Source of the DNA: an uncultured Clostridia bacterium
Lineage (GTDB): Bacteria; Bacillota; Clostridia; TANB77; CAG-508
NCBI GenBank assembly: GCA_947623865.1
Contig: CANQIC010000012.1
Coordinates: 1 to 43,218 of the forward strand
DNA length: 43,218 nt
Direction of reading: 5' to 3'
How positions within the stretch are numbered: position 1 is the first letter of the stretch; the number at the start of each line of letters is the position of its first letter. The notes below the pieces were generated by a model that saw only the letters and a program-made list of their open reading frames with translations, was not told where the DNA came from and made no database searches. The position numbers were made by a program, and so were the translations under genes. Shown here piece by piece: positions 9,657 to 18,836 of this stretch.

Positions 9657-10494
9657 GTTGGTATTTTTTAAAACCCACACCATTAATATTTGCTTTCCAA
9701 CCACTTGGGAAAGGAATAGATGGATAATTATTTGAGATTGTTCTTGCTTGATTATATATGCTACTTTCTGATTTAATTTGGCCGGTAACTAAATTAACAC
9801 CATCTGGATTACACATTGGTACTACATATATTGAAGTATTTTCAAAAATATTTCTAGCACTATAACCATAAATTGTAGTATTATTAACATAAGCTAAGCA
9901 AAAGTTTTCAACAAATTTCATAAGTAAAGGAGAAGTAATCCACTCATTTGCATGAATTGCGGCACTATAAAACACTTCTGTATCTCCAGTTCCTATTCTA
10001 ATATATGGAATTGAGTTATTAAGAACGCTAGAACCTATCGAGCCAATTTGCAAAAATGGATAAATACTAGAGAGTGCATTAATATTTAATTCTAAAATAT
10101 TTGAACTATAACTTATATTAGTAGGTACAATATTTCCAAATGGGACTATAATTCTTTGACCAATTTGCAAATCATTTGGATTAATATTAGGATTTGCAAA
10201 TCTAATTCTATTTACAGTAGTATTGTATCTTCTTGCAATGCTATATAATGTATCATTTCTTTGAACTGCATAAGTCGTTCTTCCATTTATGTATGGGAAT
10301 AGTGCATTCCATGTTAAAGTCCCCACAACCCCATCAGGAGTAAGCCCAAAATTTCTTTGAAATCTAACTACTGCATTTTGTGTAAGTCTTCCAAAATTTC
10401 CATCAATAGCTCCATTATAAAAACCTAGTTTCATAAGTGTGCTTTGCAAAAGTTCGACCATTGGCCCAGTAGAGCCTAAACGTAAAGTTTCCAT
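9619..10494 (-). pseudogene. LysM/peptidoglycan-binding M14 peptidase, truncated at its 3' end
   Basis: The N-terminal peptidoglycan-binding domain (residues 1-66, [26 protein letters not shown]) is followed by a LysM repeat ([19 protein letters not shown]) and then an M14 zinc carboxypeptidase domain with AAIHANEW carrying the first zinc ligands His and Glu. This is the layout of gamma-D-glutamyl-diaminopimelate endopeptidases acting on cell wall or spore peptidoglycan. Homology stops at NINGV (about 9678), where the family continues with DLN. The remaining residues [11 protein letters not shown] and on are junk, and the second zinc His and catalytic Glu are missing. The break coincides with the end of the element to the left, so insertion by the recombinase is the likely cause. 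Confidence 0.8.
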
Positions 10495-10570
10495 TTAATC
10501 ACCTACAATATTATATTAAAATTATATATTTTTATGATATAATTATAAAAAACATATTATAGGAGGAGAA

Positions 10571-11215
10571 ATGGAAAAACAAGATATATTAAAAAAAGTG
10601 GATCACACACTTCTTAATCAAACTGCTAAATGGGAAGATATAAAAAAAGTATGTGATGATGGAATTAAATTTAATGTGGCATCTGTATGTATACCACCAT
10701 GTTATGTAGAAGAAGCAAAAAAATATGTAGGAGACAAATTAAAAATATGTACAGTAATTGGATTTCCAAATGGATATTCTACTACAAATGTAAAAGTTTA
10801 TGAAACATTAAATGCAATAGAAAATGGAGCAGATGAAATTGATATGGTTATAAACATAGGATATTTAAAAGACAAAAAATATGACTGTATTGAAAATGAA
10901 ATAAAAAAAGTAAAAAATGTATGTGGAGATAAAATTTTAAAAGTTATAATTGAGACATGTTTACTTACAGATGAAGAAAAAATAATGATGTGTGAAATAG
11001 TAAATAAATCAGGTGCAGATTATATAAAAACTTCAACAGGATTTTCTACTAATGGAGCTACTTTTGAAGATATTAAATTATTTAAGCAAAGTTTAAAAGG
11101 AAGCACACTAAAAATAAAAGCTGCAGGAGGAGTAAAATCATTTGAAGATGCAGAAAAATTTATAAAACTTGGAGCCGACAGATTAGGCACAAGTAGATTA
11201 GTAAAATTAATGTAG
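10571..11215 (+). CDS. deoC: deoxyribose-phosphate aldolase
   Basis: A 214-residue class I aldolase that cleaves 2-deoxyribose 5-phosphate to glyceraldehyde 3-phosphate and acetaldehyde. Family motifs: VDHTLLNQTA at the start, CTVIGFPNG, EIDMVINIG, the Schiff-base Lys in YIKTSTGF, and KAAGGVKSFEDA with the second active-site Lys. It is of normal length. A strong AGGAGGAG lies before the ATG, and a terminator follows directly. It appears to be a single-gene unit. Confidence 0.96.
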   Translation: MEKQDILKKVDHTLLNQTAKWEDIKKVCDDGIKFNVASVCIPPCYVEEAKKYVGDKLKICTVIGFPNGYSTTNVKVYETLNAIENGADEIDMVINIGYLKDKKYDCIENEIKKVKNVCGDKILKVIIETCLLTDEEKIMMCEIVNKSGADYIKTSTGFSTNGATFEDIKLFKQSLKGSTLKIKAAGGVKSFEDAEKFIKLGADRLGTSRLVKLM

Positions 11216-11249
11216 GGAAAAAAGGAGCAGGTCACTTTTTCCCTATTTT
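11214..11249 (+). terminator. rho-independent terminator of deoC
   Basis: Stem AGGGAAAAA (11214-11222) with TTTTTCCCT (11236-11244), then ATTTT. It starts inside the stop codon of deoC. Confidence 0.8.
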
Positions 11250-11308
11250 CGTATAATTTTTTGAAATATATATTGAAAAGTATGATGTTTTTTGATAAAA
11301 TTAGACAA

Positions 11309-11415
11309 AATAGAGTAGAAAGTAAGTAGTTAAGTGTTACTAAACGGGAAGTTGTTAGTAAACGAAAGAGCCAAAACAGATGGGCTTTGCTGACTTATTT
11401 TCGCATTCCGCTATT
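11309..11415 (+). promoter_or_regulatory. THF (folT-type) riboswitch
   Basis: A terminal stem AATAG/CTATT closes the element at 11309-11313/11411-11415. A second stem AAGTAAGT/ACTTATTT follows, then the hallmark GTTAAGTG at 11330, a stem TTACTAA/TTAGTAA around a GGGAAGTTG segment, ACGAAAGAG, and the 3' segment CGCATTCCGCT. These match the class I THF riboswitch consensus in order and spacing. It senses tetrahydrofolate and lies just upstream of a folate transporter gene, the usual target. Confidence 0.85.
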
Positions 11416-11445
11416 AAACAAAGAATTAATCTTTATTGAACGTGG

Positions 11446-11474
11446 AAGCTCCAAAAAAGATAGGGGGCTTTTTA
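11446..11474 (+). terminator. riboswitch expression platform: terminator covering the folT ribosome site
   Basis: Stem AAGCTCC (11446-11452) with GGGGCTT (11464-11470), then TTTATT. The G-run that forms the 3' arm is also the Shine-Dalgarno of the downstream ATG at 11477, so the hairpin could act on both transcription and translation when folate is bound. Confidence 0.75.
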
Positions 11475-11476
11475 TT

Positions 11477-13319
11477 ATGACAAAATTAATATTAACAAAA
11501 AGTAAAAAAATTATTTTATCTGCAATGCTTTTAAGCATTTTATTAGTTTTATCGAGATTTTTATCAATTAAATCATCATTTTTGGTGATTAGTTTTAGTT
11601 TTATACCAATGATGCTTGCAGGAATCTATTTACGGACCTAAATATTCTGCAATAATTGCAGGACTTGGAGATTTAATTGGTGCATTACTTTTCCCATTTG
11701 GTCCATATTTTCCAGGATTTACAATATCATCTGCTTTAATGGGATTAGTTTATGGAATATTCTTATACAAAAAACCAGGAGAAGAAAGAAAAGATTTTAA
11801 ATTTATTATCCAACTAACAATTAGTAGTATTATTGTATTAGGAGCTATAAAAATACTATTAGAAGCAGCATTTTTGAATGTGCTATATGGTAAAGCATAT
11901 TTTGCAGTAATTGCTTCTAGATTTGTAACAGAAGCTATAATGTTACCAATTCAAGTAATTACAATATTTATATTAGAAAAAGCACTTAGGCCATTTACTA
12001 AAAAATATTTATACAAGGAAGAAGAAATTGGTATTGAAGAGTATCTAGATACATTTGATAAATTTACAAAGAATCCAAATTTAGATGCTATGAAATATAT
12101 AATGGAAAAGTTTGATAATCCAGAAAAACAAACAAAATTCATACATGTTTCAGGAACAAACGGAAAAGGAAGTATATGTGAAATGCTTGCAAGCATCTTA
12201 AATAATACAGAATACAAAGTCGGTAAATTTATATCTCCACATTTAATGAAATTTAATGATGGTATATGGATTAATGATAGACAAATTTCAGATGAAGAGG
12301 TAAAAGAGATATTACTTCCATTATCAAAAGTAATAGAAGAATATAATAAAACTCATAAAGTTCCAGTAAAATGGTTTGAAGTAATTACTTCACTTGCAAT
12401 TATATATTTTGCAAAACAAAAATGTGATTTTGCGATTTTAGAAACAGGACTTGGTGGGTTAACAGATTGTACAAACATAGTTGATGCAGAAATTGCAGTA
12501 ATTGGAGATATAGGATACGACCATATGGATATACTAGGGAATAATATTTTAGATATTGCAAAACATAAGGCTGGAATTATTAAAAAGAATTCAGGCACAG
12601 TAATTGTTAAACAAGATGAAATAATACAAGTTATAGAAGAAGAGTGTAAAAACAAAAAAAGCAAATTATATGTTATAGAAAAAGAGAGCATTAAAAATTA
12701 TTCATATGGCAAAGATATGCAGAAGTTTGATTATAAAAACTATAAAAATATAGAAATAAATTTAAAAGGAAAGTCTCAAATATACAATGCAGCAGAAATA
12801 TTAGAAGTTATAGATATATTAAGAGAAAAAGATTATAATATTTCAGATGAAGCAATATATAACGGATTAAAAACAGTAATACATAGAGCAAGATTAGAAA
12901 TTTTAAGTAAAAATCCTCTAATAATATTTGATGGAGGTCACAATGAGAATGCTATTAAAAATTTAAAAGAAAATATTAATCAGTACTATCCAGATAATAA
13001 AAGAGTGTATATTGTATCAATTTTAAAAACAAAAGATTATAAAACAATTGTAAAAAATATATGTAAAGATAAAAATGCAATTTTCTTTTTCACAAGTGGG
13101 ACTGGAGATAAGAGATATATACCTAAACACAAGTTATATAATGAGGCTAAAAAATATTTAAATGATGTAAATATGTATGAAGAAAAATTAGAAGATGCAA
13201 TAAACATCTCTAAAAAAGTATATAATGATAGAACTATTTTAATAATAGGTAGTTTTTATGTTTATAAAACAGTATGTGAAATATTAGGACTAGAAGGGAT
13301 GAATCAAGTTAATGATTAA
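11477..13319 (+). CDS. FolT-FolC fusion: folate ECF S-component joined to folylpolyglutamate synthase (+1 CGG frameshift)
   Basis: Read with a +1 shift at CGG 11633-11635, this is a 613-residue protein. Residues 1 to about 175 are a hydrophobic S-component of the FolT type (SFSFIPMMLAGIYLGPKYSA, then GDLIGALLFPFGPYFPGF). From about 185 onward it is FolC, with HVSGTNGKGS as the P-loop, LGGLTDCTNI, and FDGGHNENA. There is no stop or linker gap between the two parts. FolT binds folate for the ECF transporter. FolC adds glutamates that trap folate in the cell. The start follows the terminator/SD hairpin. The C-terminus overlaps ecfA by 8 bases. In frame 0 the FolT part would stop two codons after CGG. 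I know of no common name for this fusion. Confidence 0.88.
11633..11635 (+). other. +1 frameshift site, CGG-A (FolT-FolC)
   Basis: TTA-CGG-ACC-TAA in frame 0. Skipping C gives YL-G-PKYSA, the conserved glycine of the FolT GP loop (residue 53). Confidence 0.9.
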
Positions 13320-14125
13320 ATTACAAAATGTTAGTTTTAGATACAAAAACGGTAAAGATGTTTTAAAAGATATAGACTTAGAAATAAATGAAGGGGAATT
13401 TATAAGTATAATTGGAAAGAATGGTTCTCGGTAAATCTACTATGGGTAAAATTATTTCTGGATTAGAAAAACCAAATAAAGGACAAGTTATTGTAGATGA
13501 TATTAATACGCAAAACAAGAAATCTTTTTTAGAAATTAGAAAAAAAATTGGCGTAGTATTTCAAAATCCAGAAAATCAAATTTTATTTAATAATGTTTTT
13601 GATGATATCGCATTTACAATGAAAAATTTAGAAATAGAAAATTACAAAGGAAAAATAGAGAACTCTTTAAAAAAATTAAATATGCAAGAATTCTTAAATA
13701 GTGAAAGTTATGACTTATCTATGGGACAGAAACAACGTGTAACTATAGCAGGAGTTGTTGCAACAAACCCTAAATATATAGTATTAGATGAACCCACAAC
13801 GATGATAGATGCGGAGGGTAAAGAAGATGTATATAATATGACTCAAGAATTAAACAAGCAAGGATATACAATTATTTATATAACTAACTTTATAGATGAA
13901 ATATTAATGTCAGATAAAATAGTTGTAATAGAAGATGGAAGAATAATTAATATTTTTGCCAAAAAAGATATCTTGAACCAAATAGATTTTCTAAAAGAGC
14001 ATGGAATTAAAATACCATATATTGTAGAATTAGTATATGAATTAAAAAATAAAGGTGTAGATATAGAAACCCAAAACTGGGATAAGAAAGAAATACTTGA
14101 TAAAATAATAGAGGTGGCGAAATGA
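13312..14125 (+). CDS. ecfA: ECF transporter ATPase (+1 CGG frameshift in Walker A)
   Basis: Read with a +1 shift at CGG 13429-13431, this gives a 270-residue ABC ATPase. Walker A GKNGSGKST is at residues 35-43, with Gly40 supplied by the shift. The Q-loop VFQNPENQI, signature LSMGQ (usual LSGGQ) and Walker B YIVLDEPT are all present. The switch position reads ITNFIDE where the family has THDMDE, so the switch histidine is Asn. Only one ATPase gene is present, so it may act as a homodimer or with an EcfA encoded elsewhere. Its ATG lies inside the end of the FolT-FolC gene (8-nt overlap) and its end overlaps ecfT by 4 bases. In frame 0 it would stop at the codon right after CGG. Confidence 0.93.
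13429..13431 (+). other. +1 frameshift site, CGG-T (EcfA Walker A)
   Basis: TCT-CGG-TAA in frame 0, an immediate stop. Skipping C gives NGS-G-KST, the invariant Walker A glycine before Lys. Confidence 0.95.
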
Positions 14126-14697
14126 AAAATTTAATTAAATTTATTTTATTTCTAATCTATACTATTGGAATATTCTTTATAGAAAATTATATTATACTTT
14201 TTTTAATTGCATCATTTAATATAATTCTTATGATTATTATTAAAATTAATATGAAAAAAGCAATAAAAAGTTTAATAAAATTATTACCATTTATATTATT
14301 TACAGCAATTATTAATATATTATTTGCCGACTTGGAATTTGCCATATTAATAGGAATAAGATTAATATTAGTTTGCAATTTAAGCTATATATTTGCTAAA
14401 ACAATTTCATATACAGAATTTGGCGAAGTAATCGAAAAAATAGTATATCCATTAAAAATATTTGGTATTAATTCAAAAGAAGTTGGATTAGTAATATCAA
14501 TTGCACTCTCATTTGTTCCAATAATGAAAGATGAAATATTACAAATAAAAAATGTGTTAAAAGTTAAAGGAATAGAAGCAACGAACTTTAATTTAATGAA
14601 AAATTCAAGTTTAATATTTAAACCATTTTTTATTTCAGTACTGCAAAGATTAAATGAAATAGAAATGTCACTTAAAGCAAAAGCATGGCAAGAATAA
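14122..14697 (+). CDS. ecfT: ECF transporter transmembrane subunit
   Basis: A 191-residue, very hydrophobic membrane protein overlapping ecfA by ATGA. About five membrane segments are visible. The family's two ATPase-coupling motifs, usually of the form A-R-G, appear as LKVKGIEA and SLKAKAWQE, with Lys in place of the key Arg. It is shorter than typical EcfT (about 260), mostly by a short N-terminus. It links the ATPase to the FolT S-component, here in a dedicated folate operon. Confidence 0.85.
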   Translation: MKNLIKFILFLIYTIGIFFIENYIILFLIASFNIILMIIIKINMKKAIKSLIKLLPFILFTAIINILFADLEFAILIGIRLILVCNLSYIFAKTISYTEFGEVIEKIVYPLKIFGINSKEVGLVISIALSFVPIMKDEILQIKNVLKVKGIEATNFNLMKNSSLIFKPFFISVLQRLNEIEMSLKAKAWQE

Positions 14698-14712
14698 AAT
14701 GTAAAAAAATGG

Positions 14713-14740
14713 AAGGAAAGTATTGAATAATACTTTCCTT
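14713..14740 (+). terminator. terminator of the folate operon
   Basis: A 12-bp perfect stem AAGGAAAGTATT/AATACTTTCCTT with loop GAAT. A second small hairpin TATAAGC/GCTTATA follows at 14783-14801. Confidence 0.6.
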
Positions 14741-14828
14741 TGCTATATAATAAAAACAGTTTAAATCTAAATGATTTTTTTCTATAAGCAAATCGCTTAT
14801 AAATTTCCAAGAAAAGAAGGTAAAGTAA

Positions 14829-16366
14829 ATGATATCAATAGTAAAAAGTATGTGCCTGCATGGGTTAGAAGGATACCCTATAGAGGTACAAGTAGACGTA
14901 TCAGGGGGATTGCCATGTTTTGAAATAGTGGGACTTCCGGATACAAGCATACGAGAGGCAAAAGAAAGAGTTAAAACTGCAATAAAAAATTCAGGATTTG
15001 AGTTGCAAAGCAGAAGGATTGTAGTTAATTTAGCACCAGCAAACACTAAAAAAGAAGGTTCATATTTAGACTTGCCTATAGCTATAGCAATTCTTTTAAA
15101 TATAGGTGAAATACAAGATCAGAATTTAGAAAATACCATATTTATAGGTGAACTTTCATTAGATGGAAAAATCAATAAAATAAACGGAGTACTACCTATA
15201 TGTATAGAAGCAAGACATTTAGGAATAGAAAAAGTTATTGTTCCTCATGAAAACAGCAATGAAGCTGCAATAGTAGAAGGTATTGATGTAATAGGAGTAA
15301 AAACATTAGAAGAAGTTGTAAATTATCTAAATGGTGTAATTGATTTAGAGCCAAATAAAATAGATGTAAAATCATATTTTGAGCAAAATAATAAGTATAC
15401 TTTAGATTTTTCAGAAGTAAAAGGACAAGAAAATATAAAAAGAGCATTGGAAGTATCTGCAGCAGGTGGACACAATTGCCTTTTAATTGGAAGCCCTCGG
15501 TTCACGGTAAAACTATGATGGCAAGAAGAATACCAACAATTTTGCCAAATTTAACATTTGAAGAAGCACTAGAGACAACAAAAATACATAGTATAGCAGG
15601 AACTCTTCCAAAGGATACGCCAATAATAACTACAAGACCTTTTAGATCTCCACATCATACAGTATCGGCAGTATCACTAGCAGGTGGAGGGAAAATTCCA
15701 AAACCAGGAGAAATAAGCTTAGCACATTATGGAGTACTATTTTTAGATGAGTTACCAGAATTTAATAAAAAAACATTAGAAGTAATGCGTGGACCATTAG
15801 AAGATAGAATAATTACAATAGCAAGAGTAAATGCAACACTTACATATCCATGTAATTTTATGTTTGTTGCCTCAATGAATCCATGTAGCTGTGGATTTTA
15901 TGGTTCAAAGGAAAAAGAATGCACCTGTTCTCCACAGTCTATTTCAAGGTATATAAATAAAATAAGTGGACCTTTGCTGGATAGAATTGATATTCAAATA
16001 GAAGTAACACCAGTTAAATATCAGAAATTGGATGACGATACTTATGTAGAAACTTCAAGTCAAATAAGAGAAAGAGTAAATAAAGCAAGAAAAGTACAAA
16101 TAGAAAGATATAAAAATGAGGGAATATATTCAAATGCAGAGCTTACACCAAAACTTACACAAAAATATTGCAAATTGGATGGTCCAAGCAGAAATCTTCT
16201 TCAAAAAGCATTTGAAAAATTAGGATTGAGTGCAAGAGCTTATGGAAGAATATTAAAAGTTGCAAGAACTATTGCAGATTTAGAAGGAAGCACTAATATT
16301 GAGCAAAAGCATATTGCGGAAGCTGTGCAATATAGGAGTCTAGATAAAAAATATTGGAAAAATTAG
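14829..16366 (+). CDS. comM: ComM/YifB Mg-chelatase-like AAA ATPase (two +1 CGG frameshifts in one Walker A)
   Basis: Read with +1 shifts at CGG 15498-15500 and 15505-15507, this gives a 511-residue protein, the normal ComM length. The N-terminal Lon-like domain starts MISIVKSMCLHGLEG and contains the family segment FEIVGLPDTSIREAKERV. Walker A is GSPGSGKTM at 221-229, with both Gly224 and Gly226 created by the shifts. Walker B is LFLDELPEF, a zinc-like CSCGF..CTCS segment follows, and the C-terminal Mg_chelatase_C includes LSARAYGRILKVARTIADLE. ComM helicase drives branch migration of incoming DNA during natural transformation. dprA follows 9 bases later. Both breaks together are needed to keep the P-loop. 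Confidence 0.95.
15498..15500 (+). other. +1 frameshift site, CGG-T (ComM Walker A, first)
   Basis: CCT-CGG-TTC in frame 0. Skipping C gives GSP-G-S, the central glycine of Walker A. Confidence 0.95.
15505..15507 (+). other. +1 frameshift site, CGG-T (ComM Walker A, second)
   Basis: Two codons after the previous site: in the new frame TCA-CGG-TAA stops at once. Skipping C gives GS-G-KTM, the glycine before the catalytic Lys. Confidence 0.95.
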
Positions 16367-16375
16367 AGGCAAAAA

Positions 16376-17243
16376 ATGCAAGATTATATAGAGATAAATA
16401 TAAAAGATGAAATATGTCCAAATAAATTAAAACAAATAAAAAGTGCACCAAAAAAATTATATATGAGAGGAAATTATAGTTTACTTAATAAAACTGGAAT
16501 CGCAATGGTAGGGTCAAGAGAGTGCAGTAGTTATGGTTTTAGACATGCTTATGAATTTGCAAAAGAATTATCAAAAAAAGGAATATGCATAATAAGTGGA
16601 TTAGCAGAAGGAATTGATACAGCTTCACATTTAGGTGGAATGCATCAAATTGGAAAAACAATTGCAATACTTGGGACAGGACTTAATAAAATTTATCCAG
16701 AAGAAAATGAAATTTTATCACAGTCAATTATAAAAAATGATGGACTTATAATAACTGAATATGGACTATATGAAGAAGCGAATTCTAAAAATTTTCCTAA
16801 AAGAAATAGAATAATGAGTGGACTTGCAGATCGGAGTATTGGTAGTAGAAGCAAGAAACAAAAGTGGAACATTAATTACCGCAAGATATGCAAAAGAGCA
16901 AAATAAAAAGATATTTTGCCTTCCAGGAAATATTGATATTAAAAATAGTAGTGGCACAAATAAATTATTAAAAGAAAATGCAAAATTAGTAACAAACATA
17001 GATGATATATTAGAAGAAATAACAGTAAAACAAGATACAAAAACAGAGGAATTAGAAATATGCAACGAATATAAAAAGGTATATGACGTAATAGAAAACT
17101 TTCCAATTCATATAAATCAAATATGTAAAAAGGCAAATATTTCAATAGCTGAGGCAAATCAAACACTTACAATGTTAGAAATAGAAGGACTAATAAAAAG
17201 TCTACCAAATAATGAATATATAAAGGAGCAAAAATGTATATAA
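16376..17243 (+). CDS. dprA: DNA-processing protein DprA (+1 CGG frameshift)
   Basis: Read with a +1 shift at CGG 16832-16834, this gives a 288-residue DprA. The Rossmann-like DNA_processg_A domain has VGSRECSSYG, SGLAEGIDTASHLGG, IAILGTGLNKIYP, PKRNRIMSGLAD-G-VLVVEA and SGTLITARYAKEQ. A C-terminal winged-helix (DML1-type) domain is at about 230-285 (IHINQICKKANISIAEAN). DprA loads RecA on incoming single-stranded DNA in transformation. The frame change restores the join between MSGLAD and the VLVVEA strand. It ends 10 nt inside yraN. Confidence 0.94.
16832..16834 (+). other. +1 frameshift site, CGG-A (DprA)
   Basis: GAT-CGG-AGT in frame 0, with a stop about 24 codons on. Skipping C gives GLAD-G-VLVVEA, continuous with the conserved DprA strand. 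Confidence 0.93.
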
Positions 17244-17593
17244 AAAAAGAAACTGGAAATTTAGGAGAGAATATAGCAGAAAACTATTTAAAGCGAAAAG
17301 GATATATAATTTTAGATAAAAATTTTGAATGTAGACAAGGTGAAATAGATATAATTGCAAAAGATAGAAAAGAAATAGTGTTTATCGAAGTAAAAACAAG
17401 AACAAGCAGTAAGTATGGAGCACCTTCAGAAGCAGTAAATAAAATAAAACAAAAGCATATGCTTCAAGTAATAAAATATTATTTATATATTAGAAATTTA
17501 AGTGAAGAGTTTATAAGAATAGATGTAATAGAAGTGTATGTAATAGATAATGTATATAAAGTAAACCACATAAAACAGGCATTTGAAGGATAA
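17234..17593 (+). CDS. yraN: YraN/UPF0102 endonuclease-like protein
   Basis: A 119-residue UPF0102 protein with the restriction-endonuclease-like core: GENIAENYLKRKGYII, then CRQGEIDIIAKD, IVFIEVKTRTSSKYG and KIKQKHML. The D-x-E-V-K pattern is the PD-(D/E)xK motif. Its in vivo role is not settled. It commonly sits near dprA/comM in Firmicutes, as here, where it overlaps the end of dprA by 10 bases and forms a three-gene operon. Confidence 0.9.
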   Translation: MYIKKETGNLGENIAENYLKRKGYIILDKNFECRQGEIDIIAKDRKEIVFIEVKTRTSSKYGAPSEAVNKIKQKHMLQVIKYYLYIRNLSEEFIRIDVIEVYVIDNVYKVNHIKQAFEG

Positions 17594-17607
17594 ATATAAA
17601 AAAATAT

Positions 17608-17653
17608 TGACATCGTGTCAGAATTAGTATATTATAATACTGACAATGTGTCA
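17608..17653 (+). promoter_or_regulatory. promoter with two TetR operators
   Basis: Two copies of the palindrome TGACA-NNN-TGTCA lie at 17608-17620 and 17641-17653. The first overlaps a -35 box TTGACA (17607-17612). A -10 box TATTAT follows at 17630-17635 with 17-base spacing. The sites flank the start region of the TetR gene, so autorepression is likely. Confidence 0.75.
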
Positions 17654-17669
17654 GAGAAAGGAAGAAAAT

Positions 17670-18278
17670 ATGGAAATTAAATCAGCAGATGAAAGAAAAA
17701 ATGAAATTATAAATGCATGTGAAGAATTATATAAAACAAAAAGTTTTAAAGAAATAACACTAAAAGATATAAGCGAAAAGACATCATTTTCAAGGCCTTC
17801 TATATATAACTACTTTCAAACAAAAGAAGAAATATTTCTGTCCCTTTTAAAAAGAGAATATGAAAAATGGATAAAAGATTTAGAAGATATATATATTAAA
17901 AATGACAAATTAAAAAAAGAAGAGTTTGCAAAACAAATTGCAAAAACGATTGAAAAAAGAGAGCAGTTATTAAAATTGCTTTCAATGAACTTATATGATA
18001 TGGAAGAAAATAGTCGTATAGAGCAGTTAGTGGATTTTAAGAAAAGCTATGGGGAATCGCTAAAATCAATTAAAAAGTGCTTAGATAAATTCTTTGAAAA
18101 AATGAAAGAGGAAGAAAAAGAAAAATTTATCTTTTCATTTTTCCCATTAATGTATGGAATATATCCATATACTCGTGCTACAGATAAGCAAAAAGAAGCT
18201 ATGAAAAATGCAGAAGTTCCATTCAAATTTTTTTCAATATATGAAATGGCTTATGAAAGTATAATAAAATTATTATAA
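17670..18278 (+). CDS. TetR/AcrR-family transcriptional repressor
   Basis: A 202-residue regulator. The N-terminal HTH spans about residues 20-50 (ITLKDISEKTSFSRPSIYNY, FQTKEEIF). The C-terminal ligand/dimer domain is helical and Lys-rich. I start at the ATG at 17670, preceded by AAAGGAAG, not at the earlier ATG at 17646 that overlaps the second operator. It probably controls itself and the flavodoxin-nitroreductase genes downstream, perhaps in response to an electrophile or quinone, judging by those targets. Confidence 0.9.
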   Translation: MEIKSADERKNEIINACEELYKTKSFKEITLKDISEKTSFSRPSIYNYFQTKEEIFLSLLKREYEKWIKDLEDIYIKNDKLKKEEFAKQIAKTIEKREQLLKLLSMNLYDMEENSRIEQLVDFKKSYGESLKSIKKCLDKFFEKMKEEEKEKFIFSFFPLMYGIYPYTRATDKQKEAMKNAEVPFKFFSIYEMAYESIIKLL

Positions 18279-18300
18279 ATTAAAGTAAAGGGGTGAAATA

Positions 18301-18348
18301 CTTAAATATTATTAATAAGAAGCCTATAAAATAGGAAAAATATTTAAG
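18301..18348 (+). promoter_or_regulatory. cruciform-like hairpin in the leader of the flavodoxin operon
   Basis: Outer stem CTTAAATATT/AATATTTAAG with an inner CCTAT/ATAGG hairpin, between the TetR gene and the flavodoxin gene. It could be an operator or an mRNA leader structure. Confidence 0.4.
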
Positions 18349-18364
18349 AAAGAGGGAATTTATT

Positions 18365-18835
18365 ATGAATAAAGTTTTAGTAACATATTTTTCAGCAAGC
18401 GGTGTAACAAGAAGTGTTGCACAGAATATTGCAGATAGTATAGGAGGAGATTTATTTGAAATTAGAGCAAAAAGACCTTATACAGAACAAGATTTAGACT
18501 GGACTAATAAACAAAGTAGGTCGACAATAGAAATGAATGATAAATCTTCAAGACCAGAAATTGAAGCAACATTAAATAAATTAGATGAATATGAAACAAT
18601 CTTAATAGGATTTCCAGTATGGTGGTACACAGCTCCTACTATTATCAATACATTTATTGAAAGCTTAGATTTATCAGGTAAAACTCTAATTCCTTTTTGC
18701 ACATCAGGTGGAACTGGAATAAGTGGATGTGAAAGAGATTTAAGAAATGAATATCCTGAGTATAATTGGAAAGAAGGAAAAAGATTTACAGGCAATGAAT
18801 CAAAAGAATTTATTAAAAATTGGATTGGAGGTTAA
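18365..18835 (+). CDS. flavodoxin family protein
   Basis: A 156-residue flavodoxin-4 type protein. The FMN phosphate loop is YFSASGVTRSVA (residues 9-20), the isoalloxazine loop is FPVWWYTAPTIINTF, and FCTSGGTGISG completes the site. It carries single electrons or acts as a small FMN reductase. It is first of four closely spaced redox genes (flavodoxin, nitroreductase, monooxygenase, CMD-cupin) behind a TetR regulator, a typical electrophile-detoxification set. Confidence 0.92.
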   Translation: MNKVLVTYFSASGVTRSVAQNIADSIGGDLFEIRAKRPYTEQDLDWTNKQSRSTIEMNDKSSRPEIEATLNKLDEYETILIGFPVWWYTAPTIINTFIESLDLSGKTLIPFCTSGGTGISGCERDLRNEYPEYNWKEGKRFTGNESKEFIKNWIGG

Positions 18836-18836
18836 A

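Noticed and set aside
13429..13431. CGG reassigned to another amino acid and read in frame 0
   Set aside because: Frame 0 meets a stop directly after CGG in EcfA and CopA and within a few codons elsewhere, and homology continues only in +1.
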